This document shows, in pieces, positions 1 to 6,008 of a stretch of 17,894 nt of DNA (position 1 is its first letter; each line of letters starts with the position of its first letter). A program made the position numbers and the translations under genes. The notes under the pieces are model-generated. The model was given only the letters and a program-made list of their open reading frames with translations. It was not told the origin of the DNA and searched no databases. The stretch is from an uncultured Ruminococcus sp. (GTDB taxonomy: Bacteria > Bacillota_A > Clostridia > Oscillospirales > Ruminococcaceae): assembly GCA_946629405.1 (NCBI GenBank), contig CAMOXW010000039.1, positions 1 to 17,894 of the forward strand, written 5' to 3'.

Positions 1-366
1 GCCCGCAACCTCAAGATAAAGGCTATATCCTACAACGAGGCCGATATCATAAACTACCGCCCCGTTGAACATTCCGTAGGCCATATCACAAAGGCGGCAA
101 CCAAGTTCCTGTCAAAGCAGCCAAACGTTGACCGTGCCTTCATCATGGAGATGATAAAGGGCTGCGAAAGACCGCAGATACTTATGGTGCTCGATATGAT
201 AGGCAGCACAAGAAAGCTTTTTGTCCCGCTCTCGAAGTATCTTTCCAAGACTGTCAAGGCAAATGAGCACCTCTGCTTCATCAGCTATGAGCAGGATATG
301 GGCAAAAAAGCTGCCGAGACCGTTGACCCGTTCTACGTCCGCAAAAAGCGCTACTTCGAGAAATAA
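1..366 (+). CDS. SseB C-terminal-domain-like protein (5' end outside window)
   Basis: An open frame runs from base 1 to TAA at 364-366, so the gene begins upstream and only its last 121 residues are visible. The visible part has the pattern of the SseB C-terminal domain (enhanced serine sensitivity family): an alternating hydrophobic core (MVLDMIG near residues 60-66), an amphipathic segment, and an end where a PFY motif is followed by a basic tail (PFYVRKKRYFEK). SseB domains commonly end in such a PFY motif. The role of the family is poorly defined; no catalytic residues are known to me. No membrane segment or signal is present in the visible part. Family assignment is by motif memory only, so it is moderate. 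The N-terminal domain cannot be judged. Confidence 0.5.
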   Translation, partial: ARNLKIKAISYNEADIINYRPVEHSVGHITKAATKFLSKQPNVDRAFIMEMIKGCERPQILMVLDMIGSTRKLFVPLSKYLSKTVKANEHLCFISYEQDMGKKAAETVDPFYVRKKRYFEK

Positions 367-563
367 GCATCGTGACGCATTTTCTTTGAATTTGCGGGAA
401 TGAATTTTCTGCAATTCGGAATTAGGAATTCGGAATTGCGGTGTCCGCTTGCGCGGACGGATTTAAAATTAAAATACATCGCCGTCAGGCGATACAAATA
501 ATTACGCATTACGCATTACGCATTACGCATTACGAATTAATTAAGAAGGGAGGCCAGGGAGAT
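367..563. repeat. Repeat-rich intergenic region: two hairpins and a tandem heptamer
   Basis: This gap carries AATTCGGAATT-type repeats (about 413-436), a hairpin GTCCGC-ttgc-GCGGAC (443-458), a hairpin ATCGCC-gtca-GGCGAT (478-493) and a tandem heptamer ATTACGC repeated four times (501-528) plus a fifth unit ATTACGA (529-535). Parts recur elsewhere in the window: the GCGCGGACGGAT core and ATTACGCATTA at 17041-17097, and the CATCGCC..GGCGATAC hairpin at 7717-7733. This suggests a dispersed palindromic (REP or MITE-like) family rather than a gene. I see no promoter with a clear -35/-10 pair for ruvB inside it. Confidence 0.7.
545..552 (+). promoter_or_regulatory. Ribosome binding site fixing the ruvB start
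   Basis: AAGGGAGG lies 11 bases before the ATG at 564. It rules out the longer in-frame start candidate at 441, which would translate the repeat region. Confidence 0.7.
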
Positions 564-1622
564 ATGATACAGACAGAGGATATGGAGTTCGCTCCGAGAG
601 TCATTGCTCCCGAAAATACGCCGGAGGACGGCGATATCGAGGTCACCCTGCGTCCGCAGACTCTCCATGACTATATCGGTCAGGAAAAGGTCAAGGAAAA
701 GATCGCCGTATATATCGAGGCCGCAAAGCGCAGAGGAGAGCCGCTTGACCATGTTCTGCTCTACGGACCTCCCGGTCTCGGAAAGACTACCCTTTCCGCC
801 ATTATCGCTCATGAGCTCGGCGTTAACCTCCGCGTGACAACGGGTCCCGCTATCGAGAAGCCCGGCGACCTTGTATCGCTTCTGACAAGCCTTTCCGACA
901 ACGATGTGCTCTTTATCGACGAGATACACCGCCTTTCCCGCGCAGTAGAGGAGATACTTTACCCCGCCCTTGAGGACAGGGTGATAGATATAATCATCGG
1001 CAAGGGCCCCTCCGCGCGTTCCATACGCATGGACCTGAAACCCTTCACGCTCATCGGCGCAACTACCCGCGCAGGACAGCTCTCTGCTCCGCTGCGCGAC
1101 CGTTTCGGCGTCATCGAGCGCCTTGAGCTCTACTCAAAGGATAACCTTACCGATATCATCCGAAGAAGCGCCATGATACTCGGAATCCCCTGTGACTCCG
1201 ACGGCGCTGCCGAAATTGCCGGACGTGCAAGAGGTACTCCGCGTATCGCCAACAGACTTCTCAAAAGAGTCCGCGATTTTGCCGATGTTATGGGGAACGG
1301 CCAGATAACCAGTGACATCGCCTCAATAGCGCTCAGCCGCCTTGAAATAGACAGGCTCGGTCTGGACAGCCTTGACAGGCGTATGCTTGAAATGATAATC
1401 CGCGGCTACGGCGGCGGCCCTGTGGGACTTGAAACGCTCGCCTCCGCTATCGGTGAGGAGGCTGTCACCCTCGAGGACGTCTGCGAGCCGTTCCTCATGC
1501 AGCTCGGCTTTCTCGGCAGGACTCCCCGCGGCAGGTGCGCCACAAGGCTTGCCTATGAGCATCTCGGCTTTACGCCGCCGGAACAGCAGTCGGCTGCCGA
1601 CAGCGGTCAGCTTTCCTTCTGA
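564..1622 (+). CDS. ruvB: Holliday junction branch migration helicase RuvB
   Basis: RuvB is the AAA+ motor that, with RuvA, drives branch migration of Holliday junctions during recombination and repair in the cytoplasm. The protein is 352 residues, normal for the family. Visible motifs: [12 protein letters not shown] near the N-terminus, Walker [10 protein letters not shown] at residues 68-76, Walker B FIDEIHRL with D119-E120, sensor GATTRAG, arginine-finger region RDRFG, and a C-terminal winged-helix part with [11 protein letters not shown] and [11 protein letters not shown]. The frame is open upstream to 441, but that stretch translates the intergenic repeats. The ATG at 564 is chosen because AAGGGAGG (545-552) precedes it and MIQTEDMEF gives the usual length. 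ruvA is not adjacent upstream within the window. The next gene starts 3 bases after the stop. Confidence 0.97.
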   Translation: MIQTEDMEFAPRVIAPENTPEDGDIEVTLRPQTLHDYIGQEKVKEKIAVYIEAAKRRGEPLDHVLLYGPPGLGKTTLSAIIAHELGVNLRVTTGPAIEKPGDLVSLLTSLSDNDVLFIDEIHRLSRAVEEILYPALEDRVIDIIIGKGPSARSIRMDLKPFTLIGATTRAGQLSAPLRDRFGVIERLELYSKDNLTDIIRRSAMILGIPCDSDGAAEIAGRARGTPRIANRLLKRVRDFADVMGNGQITSDIASIALSRLEIDRLGLDSLDRRMLEMIIRGYGGGPVGLETLASAIGEEAVTLEDVCEPFLMQLGFLGRTPRGRCATRLAYEHLGFTPPEQQSAADSGQLSF

Positions 1623-1625
1623 GCC

Positions 1626-2156
1626 ATGACAAGATCAAATTTCAGGCGTAATACCGCCCTCCCGGAGATACCCGAGACTGGTGAGATGATAAACGGTCAG
1701 GGCGTCGGCGCAGTCTCGAAGCTGCGCTACGGAATCTGTCACATGAGCTTCAACGGCTGCGAGGTCATCGCCGTCCACAATGCTCTGGTATATCTCGGCA
1801 TTCCACGCCCTATCACCGAAATTGCACGGTATATGGAGCGCTTCCGCGTCCTCATCGGCTTTTTTGGCTGCAATGTTTTCAGACTCGGGAAGGCGCTCTC
1901 GCACTTCGGAGCAAGCTTCACAAGAGCAAAGACTCCCGGCAATGCAAAGGCGTTCATAATCAGCTTCTGGACTAAGCGTCCCCTCATGTCCTCGGTCCAC
2001 ACCGTTTTCTGCATACGCGAGGAGAAGGGCATCATGGTCCACAATATCTACAATTCCTGCCCTGTCCCGAAAATGCGTGATGATTTAGAGGCGCTCATCG
2101 GTAATCACCGCCCAATTGCGGTATATATAATAGAAGAAAGCTGCTCGGAGCAGTAA
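1626..2156 (+). CDS. Small papain/C39-like cysteine peptidase-fold protein
   Basis: A 176-residue protein starting 3 bases after ruvB. It has the layout of a papain-like or C39-like peptidase: FNGCEVIAVHNAL places C45 at the start of a helix, as in the catalytic Cys of this fold; SVHTVFC places H125 at the head of a strand; VHNIYN (N140 or N143) follows as a possible third residue. The spacing fits the C39 / papain order Cys-His-Asn/Asp. There is no signal peptide and no fused transporter, so it is not a classical bacteriocin-exporter peptidase. No convincing Shine-Dalgarno sequence precedes ATG 1626, so translation may be coupled to ruvB. Substrate unknown. The Cys-His-Asn reading is inference; the protein could also be a non-catalytic family member. 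Confidence 0.6.
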   Translation: MTRSNFRRNTALPEIPETGEMINGQGVGAVSKLRYGICHMSFNGCEVIAVHNALVYLGIPRPITEIARYMERFRVLIGFFGCNVFRLGKALSHFGASFTRAKTPGNAKAFIISFWTKRPLMSSVHTVFCIREEKGIMVHNIYNSCPVPKMRDDLEALIGNHRPIAVYIIEESCSEQ

Positions 2157-2200
2157 ATAAAGAGGGGCATATAAATTTTTTGGCGGCTGAACAAGCAGCA

Positions 2201-2319
2201 GGCGTTCGCAATTGCTTATTATATCACAAACACAAATCCAGTCAAGACCAAGACAAGCGCTATAAATAGCGGTCTTGACAGTATTTGCGTTTGTGATGGG
2301 TGGCAATTACGCAAACGCC
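2201..2319. repeat. Palindromic promoter element, copy 1 (E1)
   Basis: A 119-base structured element between the C39-like gene and the GlmM-like gene. Outer arms GGCGTTCGCAATTG (2201-2214) and CAATTACGCAAACGCC (2304-2319) are imperfect inverted repeats. Inside, 2223-2249 pairs with 2271-2297 in a 27-bp stem with three mismatches, capped by a region containing a second hairpin GCTAT-aa-ATAGC (2259-2270). Homology with copy 2 at 3789-3906 extends outward: CAGTAAATAAAGAGG at 2151 on the left and CCGACCGC at about 2329-2336 on the right. A - strand promoter lies in the left arm. No poly-T tract follows on either strand, so it is not a plain terminator. Confidence 0.8.
2218..2245 (-). promoter_or_regulatory. 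Near-consensus sigma-A promoter within E1, reading leftward
   Basis: Read on the - strand: -35 TTGACT (2245-2240), 16-base spacer, -10 TATAAT (2223-2218) with an extended TG (TGA before TATAAT). The predicted start is near 2211, inside the left outer arm. Transcription would run antisense into the 3' end of the C39-like gene. The same boxes at the same spacing occur in the second copy, which argues against chance. Confidence 0.6.
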
Positions 2320-2382
2320 CCTCATCTGCCGACCGCATAAGTTGTTATTTACCCATAAAGAGAAAAACAGGAGAACAATAAA

Positions 2383-3747
2383 ATGTCAAAACTATTCGGG
2401 ACCGACAGCGCAAAAGGCGTTGCCGTCGCCGAGCTTTCGTGCGAGATAGCTATGCAGGCCGGACGTGCTGCCGCTGCTGTCCTGCCCGGAGGCAACGGCA
2501 CAAGATCCAAAATTCTGATCGGCAAGGACGGCAGACCTTCGTCCGATATACTCGAAGCCGCTGTCTGCGCGGGGATATGCTCCGCCGGTGCGGATTCGGA
2601 GGGACTCGGCACTATCCCCGCTCCTGCCGCAGCGTGGCTCACAAAGGAGCTCGGAGCTGATGCGTGTATTATGATATCTTCCGCCGGATCAGGCGGAAAT
2701 TCAAGCGGGATAAGGCTGTTTTCCCCTGAAGGAAGGCGTTTCCCCGCAGATACGGAGGAGCAGATCGAGCGTCTTGTTTTCGGCATAGGTGCGGGATCCG
2801 TGCTTGCGCGGCCCTCAGCCGAAATGGGCAGGATGCTCCGTGCAGAAAGCCCTCAGGAGACCTACAGGGAGCACTTGAAAAGCCTTGTGGGCACAGACCT
2901 TTCCGGTATTAAGGCTGCTATAGACTGCGCGGAAAGCTGTGCCGGTGTGACCGCGGAGGAGCTTTTCACAATGCTTGGTGCGGAGGTACTGATCCTCCCC
3001 GAGCCGGACGATGAGTTCACGTCAGAGATAGATGCGGCATACACAAGGCTTGACCGCCTGATGGACTTCGTTACGGAAAATGACTGCGACTGTGGTCTTG
3101 CCTTTGACGGCGACGGTTCAGGCTGCCTTGCAGTCGATGAGGCGGGAAAGCTCGTGGACGGCGATGCGCTCCTCGCTATATTTGCAAAGTCCTACAATGA
3201 ACAGGACAAGCTTCGCGGCAGCAATGTCGTCGCAAGCAGCGCGAGCAGCCTCGGATTCTATAATTTTGCCCGTGAGAACGGTATAAACGTGCTTACCTCC
3301 GGTGCTGCCGACAGGTATGTCCTCGACCGTATGCTCGAGGAAAAATGCAGCCTCGGCGGGGAAAAGAGCGGCCATATCATCTTCCTTGACGACCTCCCCT
3401 GCGGCGATGCTCAGCTGACCGGTGCAAGACTGCTTGAGGTAATGAAGAATACCGGAAAAAAGCTCAGCGAGCTTGCCGGAGAAATGCAGCGCCTCCCTCA
3501 GATCGTCCTCAACGTCAGGATAGACTTCCGCTGCAAAGAACTCTGGAAGAACGACCCTGTCATTACTGACCTTATAAAGTCTGCCGCGGAAAAGCTCGGC
3601 TCTGCCGGCAGGATAACCGTCCGCGAGGTGCCGGGCCCCGACCCGTTCATCAGGATAATTGTCGAGGGTCCCGATTTCGGGGAGATAAATACTATGGCGG
3701 TAGGTATCGCCCAGACTATAAAATCTCAGTGCGCGGCCCGGAAATGA
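2383..3747 (+). CDS. Degenerate phosphoglucosamine mutase (GlmM)-like protein, probable pseudoenzyme
   Basis: This 454-residue protein has full GlmM length and domain order (alpha-D-phosphohexomutase superfamily), whose members interconvert sugar 6- and 1-phosphates through a phosphoserine. Alignable landmarks: LFGTDSAKG (5-12; usual FGTDGVRG), IGKDGRPSS (46-54), GTIPAPAAAWL, MISSAGSGGNSSGIRLF (97-113; usual ISASHNP..NGIKFF), DGDGSGCLAVDE (242-253; usual DGDGDRCLAVDE), GGEKSGHIIF (325-334, intact sugar-binding loop), and EVPGPDPFIR (415-424; usual RPSGTEPLIR). The position of the catalytic serine is Ala101, the third metal-binding Asp is Ser246 and the following Arg is Gly247, and the phosphate-binding loop has lost Arg, Ser and Thr. 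The frame is intact with AGGAG (2369-2373) before the ATG, so it looks selected rather than decayed. Mutase activity is unlikely; a binding or regulatory role is inference. It is flanked by the two copies of the palindromic promoter element. Confidence 0.85.
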   Translation: MSKLFGTDSAKGVAVAELSCEIAMQAGRAAAAVLPGGNGTRSKILIGKDGRPSSDILEAAVCAGICSAGADSEGLGTIPAPAAAWLTKELGADACIMISSAGSGGNSSGIRLFSPEGRRFPADTEEQIERLVFGIGAGSVLARPSAEMGRMLRAESPQETYREHLKSLVGTDLSGIKAAIDCAESCAGVTAEELFTMLGAEVLILPEPDDEFTSEIDAAYTRLDRLMDFVTENDCDCGLAFDGDGSGCLAVDEAGKLVDGDALLAIFAKSYNEQDKLRGSNVVASSASSLGFYNFARENGINVLTSGAADRYVLDRMLEEKCSLGGEKSGHIIFLDDLPCGDAQLTGARLLEVMKNTGKKLSELAGEMQRLPQIVLNVRIDFRCKELWKNDPVITDLIKSAAEKLGSAGRITVREVPGPDPFIRIIVEGPDFGEINTMAVGIAQTIKSQCAARK

Positions 3748-3788
3748 GCTTCGCAGTAAAATAAAGAGGTAAATGCTTTTGTGGTCCT

Positions 3789-3906
3789 GCGTTCGCAAAT
3801 TGACATTATACCACATCTGCGAGGAATGTCAAGACTAAAACAAGCGCCATAAATGGCGGTCTTGACATTCCTCACAGATGTGGAGAGGGGCAATTACGCA
3901 AACGCC
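3789..3906. repeat. Palindromic promoter element, copy 2 (E2)
   Basis: A 118-base element between the GlmM-like gene and the methyltransferase gene, same orientation as copy 1. Outer arms are GCGTTCGCAAATTG (3789-3802) and CAATTACGCAAACGCC (3891-3906). Inside, 3811-3835 pairs with 3859-3883 in a 25-bp stem with a single C.A mismatch, capped by a loop carrying GCCAT-aa-ATGGC (3846-3857). A further outer pairing GTGGTC (3781-3786) / GACCAC (3917-3922) can extend the structure. Relative to copy 1 the outer arms, GTCAAGAC/GTCTTGAC and ATAAAT are conserved while the 17-base mid-stem differs with compensation. Confidence 0.8.
3805..3832 (-). promoter_or_regulatory. Consensus sigma-A promoter within E2, reading leftward
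   Basis: Read on the - strand: -35 TTGACA (3832-3827), 16-base spacer, -10 TATAAT (3810-3805), with an extended TG (TGG before TATAAT). Predicted start near 3798. The RNA would run antisense toward the 3' end of the GlmM-like gene. The -35 box is inside the long stem and the -10 box lies at the internal loop between the long stem and the outer arms. Confidence 0.6.
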
Positions 3907-3940
3907 GGAAGCCACCGACCACCTTATTTTTTAATTTAAT

Positions 3941-3947
3941 AAAGGAG
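3941..3947 (+). promoter_or_regulatory. Ribosome binding site supporting a TTG start
   Basis: AAAGGAG lies eight bases before TTG 3956 of the methyltransferase gene and there is no ATG nearby in that frame, so the TTG start is preferred. Confidence 0.7.
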
Positions 3948-3955
3948 TTTTCGGT

Positions 3956-4819
3956 TTGAGAACAGCAGATAACTGGAAGGACTATGTGTTACTCGATACT
4001 TCGTGCGGCGAAAAGCTCGAAAAATGGGGCGATATCAGCCTCGTCCGCCCCGACCCGCAGATAATCTGGAGGACTGACCGCTCTGACCTCCTCTGGAACA
4101 GGGCTGACGGTCACTACCACCGCTCCGATAAGGGCGGAGGACAGTGGGAATTCCGCAGAAAACTGCCGGATTCGTGGAACATCAGCTACCGTGAGCTCAC
4201 CTTCAATATCCGTCCCACCGGCTTCAAGCATACCGGTCTTTTCCCCGAACAGGCGGTAAACTGGGACTTCATGGCTGAAAAAATTCGCGGCGCCGGACGT
4301 GAGATAAACGTCCTCAACCTCTTCGCCTATACCGGCGGCGCGACCCTCGCCTGCGCTGCTGCGGGAGCATCCGTCTGCCACGTTGACGCCTCAAAGGGCA
4401 TGGTACAGTGGGCAAGGGACAACGCTGCCGCCTCTGGGCTCTCGGATAAGCCCGTCCGCTGGATAGTCGACGACTGCGAAAAATTCATCGCACGCGAAAT
4501 TCGCCGCGGAAGAAAATACGACGCCGTTATCATGGACCCCCCAAGCTACGGACGCGGTCCCGGCGGTGAGGTCTGGAAGCTCGAGGACTGCGTTTATGAC
4601 CTCGTTAAGCTCAGCTCGGGCGTGCTCTCCGACGATCCTCTGTTCTTCCTCATAAACAGCTATACTACCGGACTTTCGCCCTCTGTTATGGGATATATCC
4701 TCGGCTCGGTGCTCACAGAAAGGTTCGCCGGGAACGTAACCTTCGATGAGATAGGCCTCCCGGTAAAGTCCTCCGGAATGCCCCTGCCCTGCGGTTCTAC
4801 AGCTATATGGTCAAGGTGA
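3956..4819 (+). CDS. Class I SAM-dependent methyltransferase, RlmI/RlmK-type (COG1092)
   Basis: A 287-residue Rossmann-fold methyltransferase, probably acting on 23S rRNA in the cytoplasm. Motif I is VLNLFAYTGGATLACA (the FAYTGG form typical of RlmI/RlmK/RlmL-C proteins), followed by the acidic strand end CHVDASKGMVQWARDNA, then WIVDDCEKFI, and motif IV MDPPSYGRG. The N-terminal part (LLWNRADGHYHRSDKGGGQW) matches the pre-methyltransferase region of this family. It is shorter than full RlmI (about 390) and lacks an N-terminal PUA domain. It starts with TTG at 3956, supported by AAAGGAG (3941-3947) eight bases upstream. Element E2 occupies its 5' flank. The exact target base cannot be read from sequence. 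Confidence 0.85.
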   Translation: MRTADNWKDYVLLDTSCGEKLEKWGDISLVRPDPQIIWRTDRSDLLWNRADGHYHRSDKGGGQWEFRRKLPDSWNISYRELTFNIRPTGFKHTGLFPEQAVNWDFMAEKIRGAGREINVLNLFAYTGGATLACAAAGASVCHVDASKGMVQWARDNAAASGLSDKPVRWIVDDCEKFIAREIRRGRKYDAVIMDPPSYGRGPGGEVWKLEDCVYDLVKLSSGVLSDDPLFFLINSYTTGLSPSVMGYILGSVLTERFAGNVTFDEIGLPVKSSGMPLPCGSTAIWSR

Positions 4820-4859
4820 ACGTGCAAGGAACAGCGCATTGATTGAAGGAAGTTTTGCT

Positions 4860-5111
4860 ATGACTATAAAATGCCCGAAATGCGGCGCTCAGATGAACGC
4901 CGACAGCCATTCCTGCCCCGAATGCGGTCACAAAAGGCTGACCGGAAAGGACAAGGCGGCTATAATACTGCTCATTTTCGTCCTGTTCTTCGGCTATATC
5001 ATAATCTCTGCCCTCCATGAGACCGGCAGACGCCTCGATAAAACCGCTATGGCAAGTGTATGCACTGTAACGTCTGACAGGGAGTTGCCCTGTACAGCGC
5101 TCCCTGCATAA
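4860..5111 (+). CDS. Small zinc-ribbon single-pass membrane protein
   Basis: An 83-residue protein with two CxxC knuckles: CPKC (C5, C8) and CPEC (C19, C22) followed by GH, a zinc-ribbon of the zinc_ribbon_2 type. A single hydrophobic segment of about 22 residues (33-54: AAIILLIFVLFFGYIIISAL) follows, then a short tail of about 29 residues. The ATG at 4860 is preferred over an in-frame TTG at 4839 because GAAGGAAG (4845-4852) is correctly spaced. It lies 40 bases after the methyltransferase and 30 bases before ecfA1, so it may be co-transcribed with either. By the positive-inside rule the zinc ribbon is likely cytoplasmic. Function unknown. Confidence 0.7.
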   Translation: MTIKCPKCGAQMNADSHSCPECGHKRLTGKDKAAIILLIFVLFFGYIIISALHETGRRLDKTAMASVCTVTSDRELPCTALPA

Positions 5112-5141
5112 TGATCCCCACGAAAGGAATTATCCCAAGGC

Positions 5142-5990
5142 ATGATACCTATAATCTCTGTCGAAAATCTGCATTTCAGCTATCCCGCTGAAAATGATGC
5201 ACAGCCTGTGGAAGTCCTCCGCGGCATAGACCTCACTATCGGACAGGGCGAACTCGTCGCCGTGCTCGGTCATAACGGCTCAGGCAAGTCAACTCTCGCA
5301 AAGCATCTGAACGCTATCCTCCTGCCGACTGAGGGCAGGGTCGTTGTGGACGGCATTGATACCGCTGACGAGGACAGGCTTTTCGACCTGCGCCAGCGTG
5401 CCGGAATGGTCTTCCAGAACCCCGATAACCAGATAGTTTCATCCGTCGTGGAGGAGGACGTTGCCTTCGCTCTTGAAAACCTCGGCGTGCCATATGAGGA
5501 AATGCGTAAAAGGGTAGATGACGCTCTCAGGGACGTCGGGATGTACGACTACCGTCTTCATTCCCCGGCTCAGCTTTCCGGCGGACAGAAGCAGAGAGTC
5601 GCTATTGCCGGTATCATAGCCATGCAGCCGAAGTGCATAATCCTTGATGAGCCGACCGCTATGCTCGACCCTCAGGGACGCCGCGAGGTACTGGCAACTG
5701 TAAAAAGAATGAATCGTGAGCTCGGTATAACTGCCGTGCTCATCACTCATTATATGGACGAGGCTGCCCAGTGCGGCAGAGTCGTCGTCATAGACGGAGG
5801 AAAAATCGTCATGGACGGTCCACCGAGAAGCGTTTTCTCTCAGGTGGAGCGTATCAGGGAGATAGGTCTTGACGTGCCGCAGACGGCTGAGCTTGCATTT
5901 GAACTCAGGAGGGCAGGCTTCGATATGCCGGAGGATATTCTCACTGAGGAGGAGTGCGCGGAGGCTCTTATGAAGCTTTTCAGTGCCTGA
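5142..5990 (+). CDS. ecfA1: Energy-coupling factor transporter ATPase EcfA1
   Basis: First of two ATPases of the energy-coupling factor module, which powers vitamin or metal uptake by exchangeable S-components at the membrane. 282 residues. Visible: Walker A GHNGSGKST (43-51), Q-loop MVFQNPDNQIVSSVVEEDVAFALENLG (the PDNQ form typical of EcfA1), signature LSGGQKQR (from 145), Walker B CIILDEPT with D169-E170, D-loop AMLDPQGR, switch H203 in LITHYMDEA, and the EcfA C-terminal helix containing IGLDVPQTAELAFELR. It is followed after 18 bases by ecfA2. The AAAGGA at 5123-5128 is 13 bases from ATG 5142, a slightly long spacing. rplQ, a frequent upstream neighbour, is absent here. Confidence 0.95.
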   Translation: MIPIISVENLHFSYPAENDAQPVEVLRGIDLTIGQGELVAVLGHNGSGKSTLAKHLNAILLPTEGRVVVDGIDTADEDRLFDLRQRAGMVFQNPDNQIVSSVVEEDVAFALENLGVPYEEMRKRVDDALRDVGMYDYRLHSPAQLSGGQKQRVAIAGIIAMQPKCIILDEPTAMLDPQGRREVLATVKRMNRELGITAVLITHYMDEAAQCGRVVVIDGGKIVMDGPPRSVFSQVERIREIGLDVPQTAELAFELRRAGFDMPEDILTEEECAEALMKLFSA

Positions 5991-6008
5991 AATGAAGGGA
6001 AAGTTAAA

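Noticed and set aside
501..535. Tandem heptamers as a CRISPR array or iteron origin
   Set aside because: Units are contiguous without spacers, too short for CRISPR, and no replication initiator gene or origin hallmark is nearby.
441..563. Longer N-terminus for RuvB
   Set aside because: The extra residues translate the heptamer repeats and hairpins; the RBS and RuvB family length favour the start at 564.
2271..2302. A + strand promoter in the right arm of E1 (TTGACA at 2275-2280)
   Set aside because: The -35 match is a consequence of the palindrome; the -10 position reads TGGGTG-like sequence, with no TATAAT.
2201..2319. E1 as an intrinsic terminator
   Set aside because: The stem is much longer than typical terminators and no T-tract follows on either strand.
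3118..3816. A 232-codon - strand open frame that would begin just downstream of the E2 promoter
   Set aside because: Its start lies upstream of the predicted transcription start region by only a short distance, and the protein has no recognisable features; it is best explained as a shadow of the GlmM-like gene.
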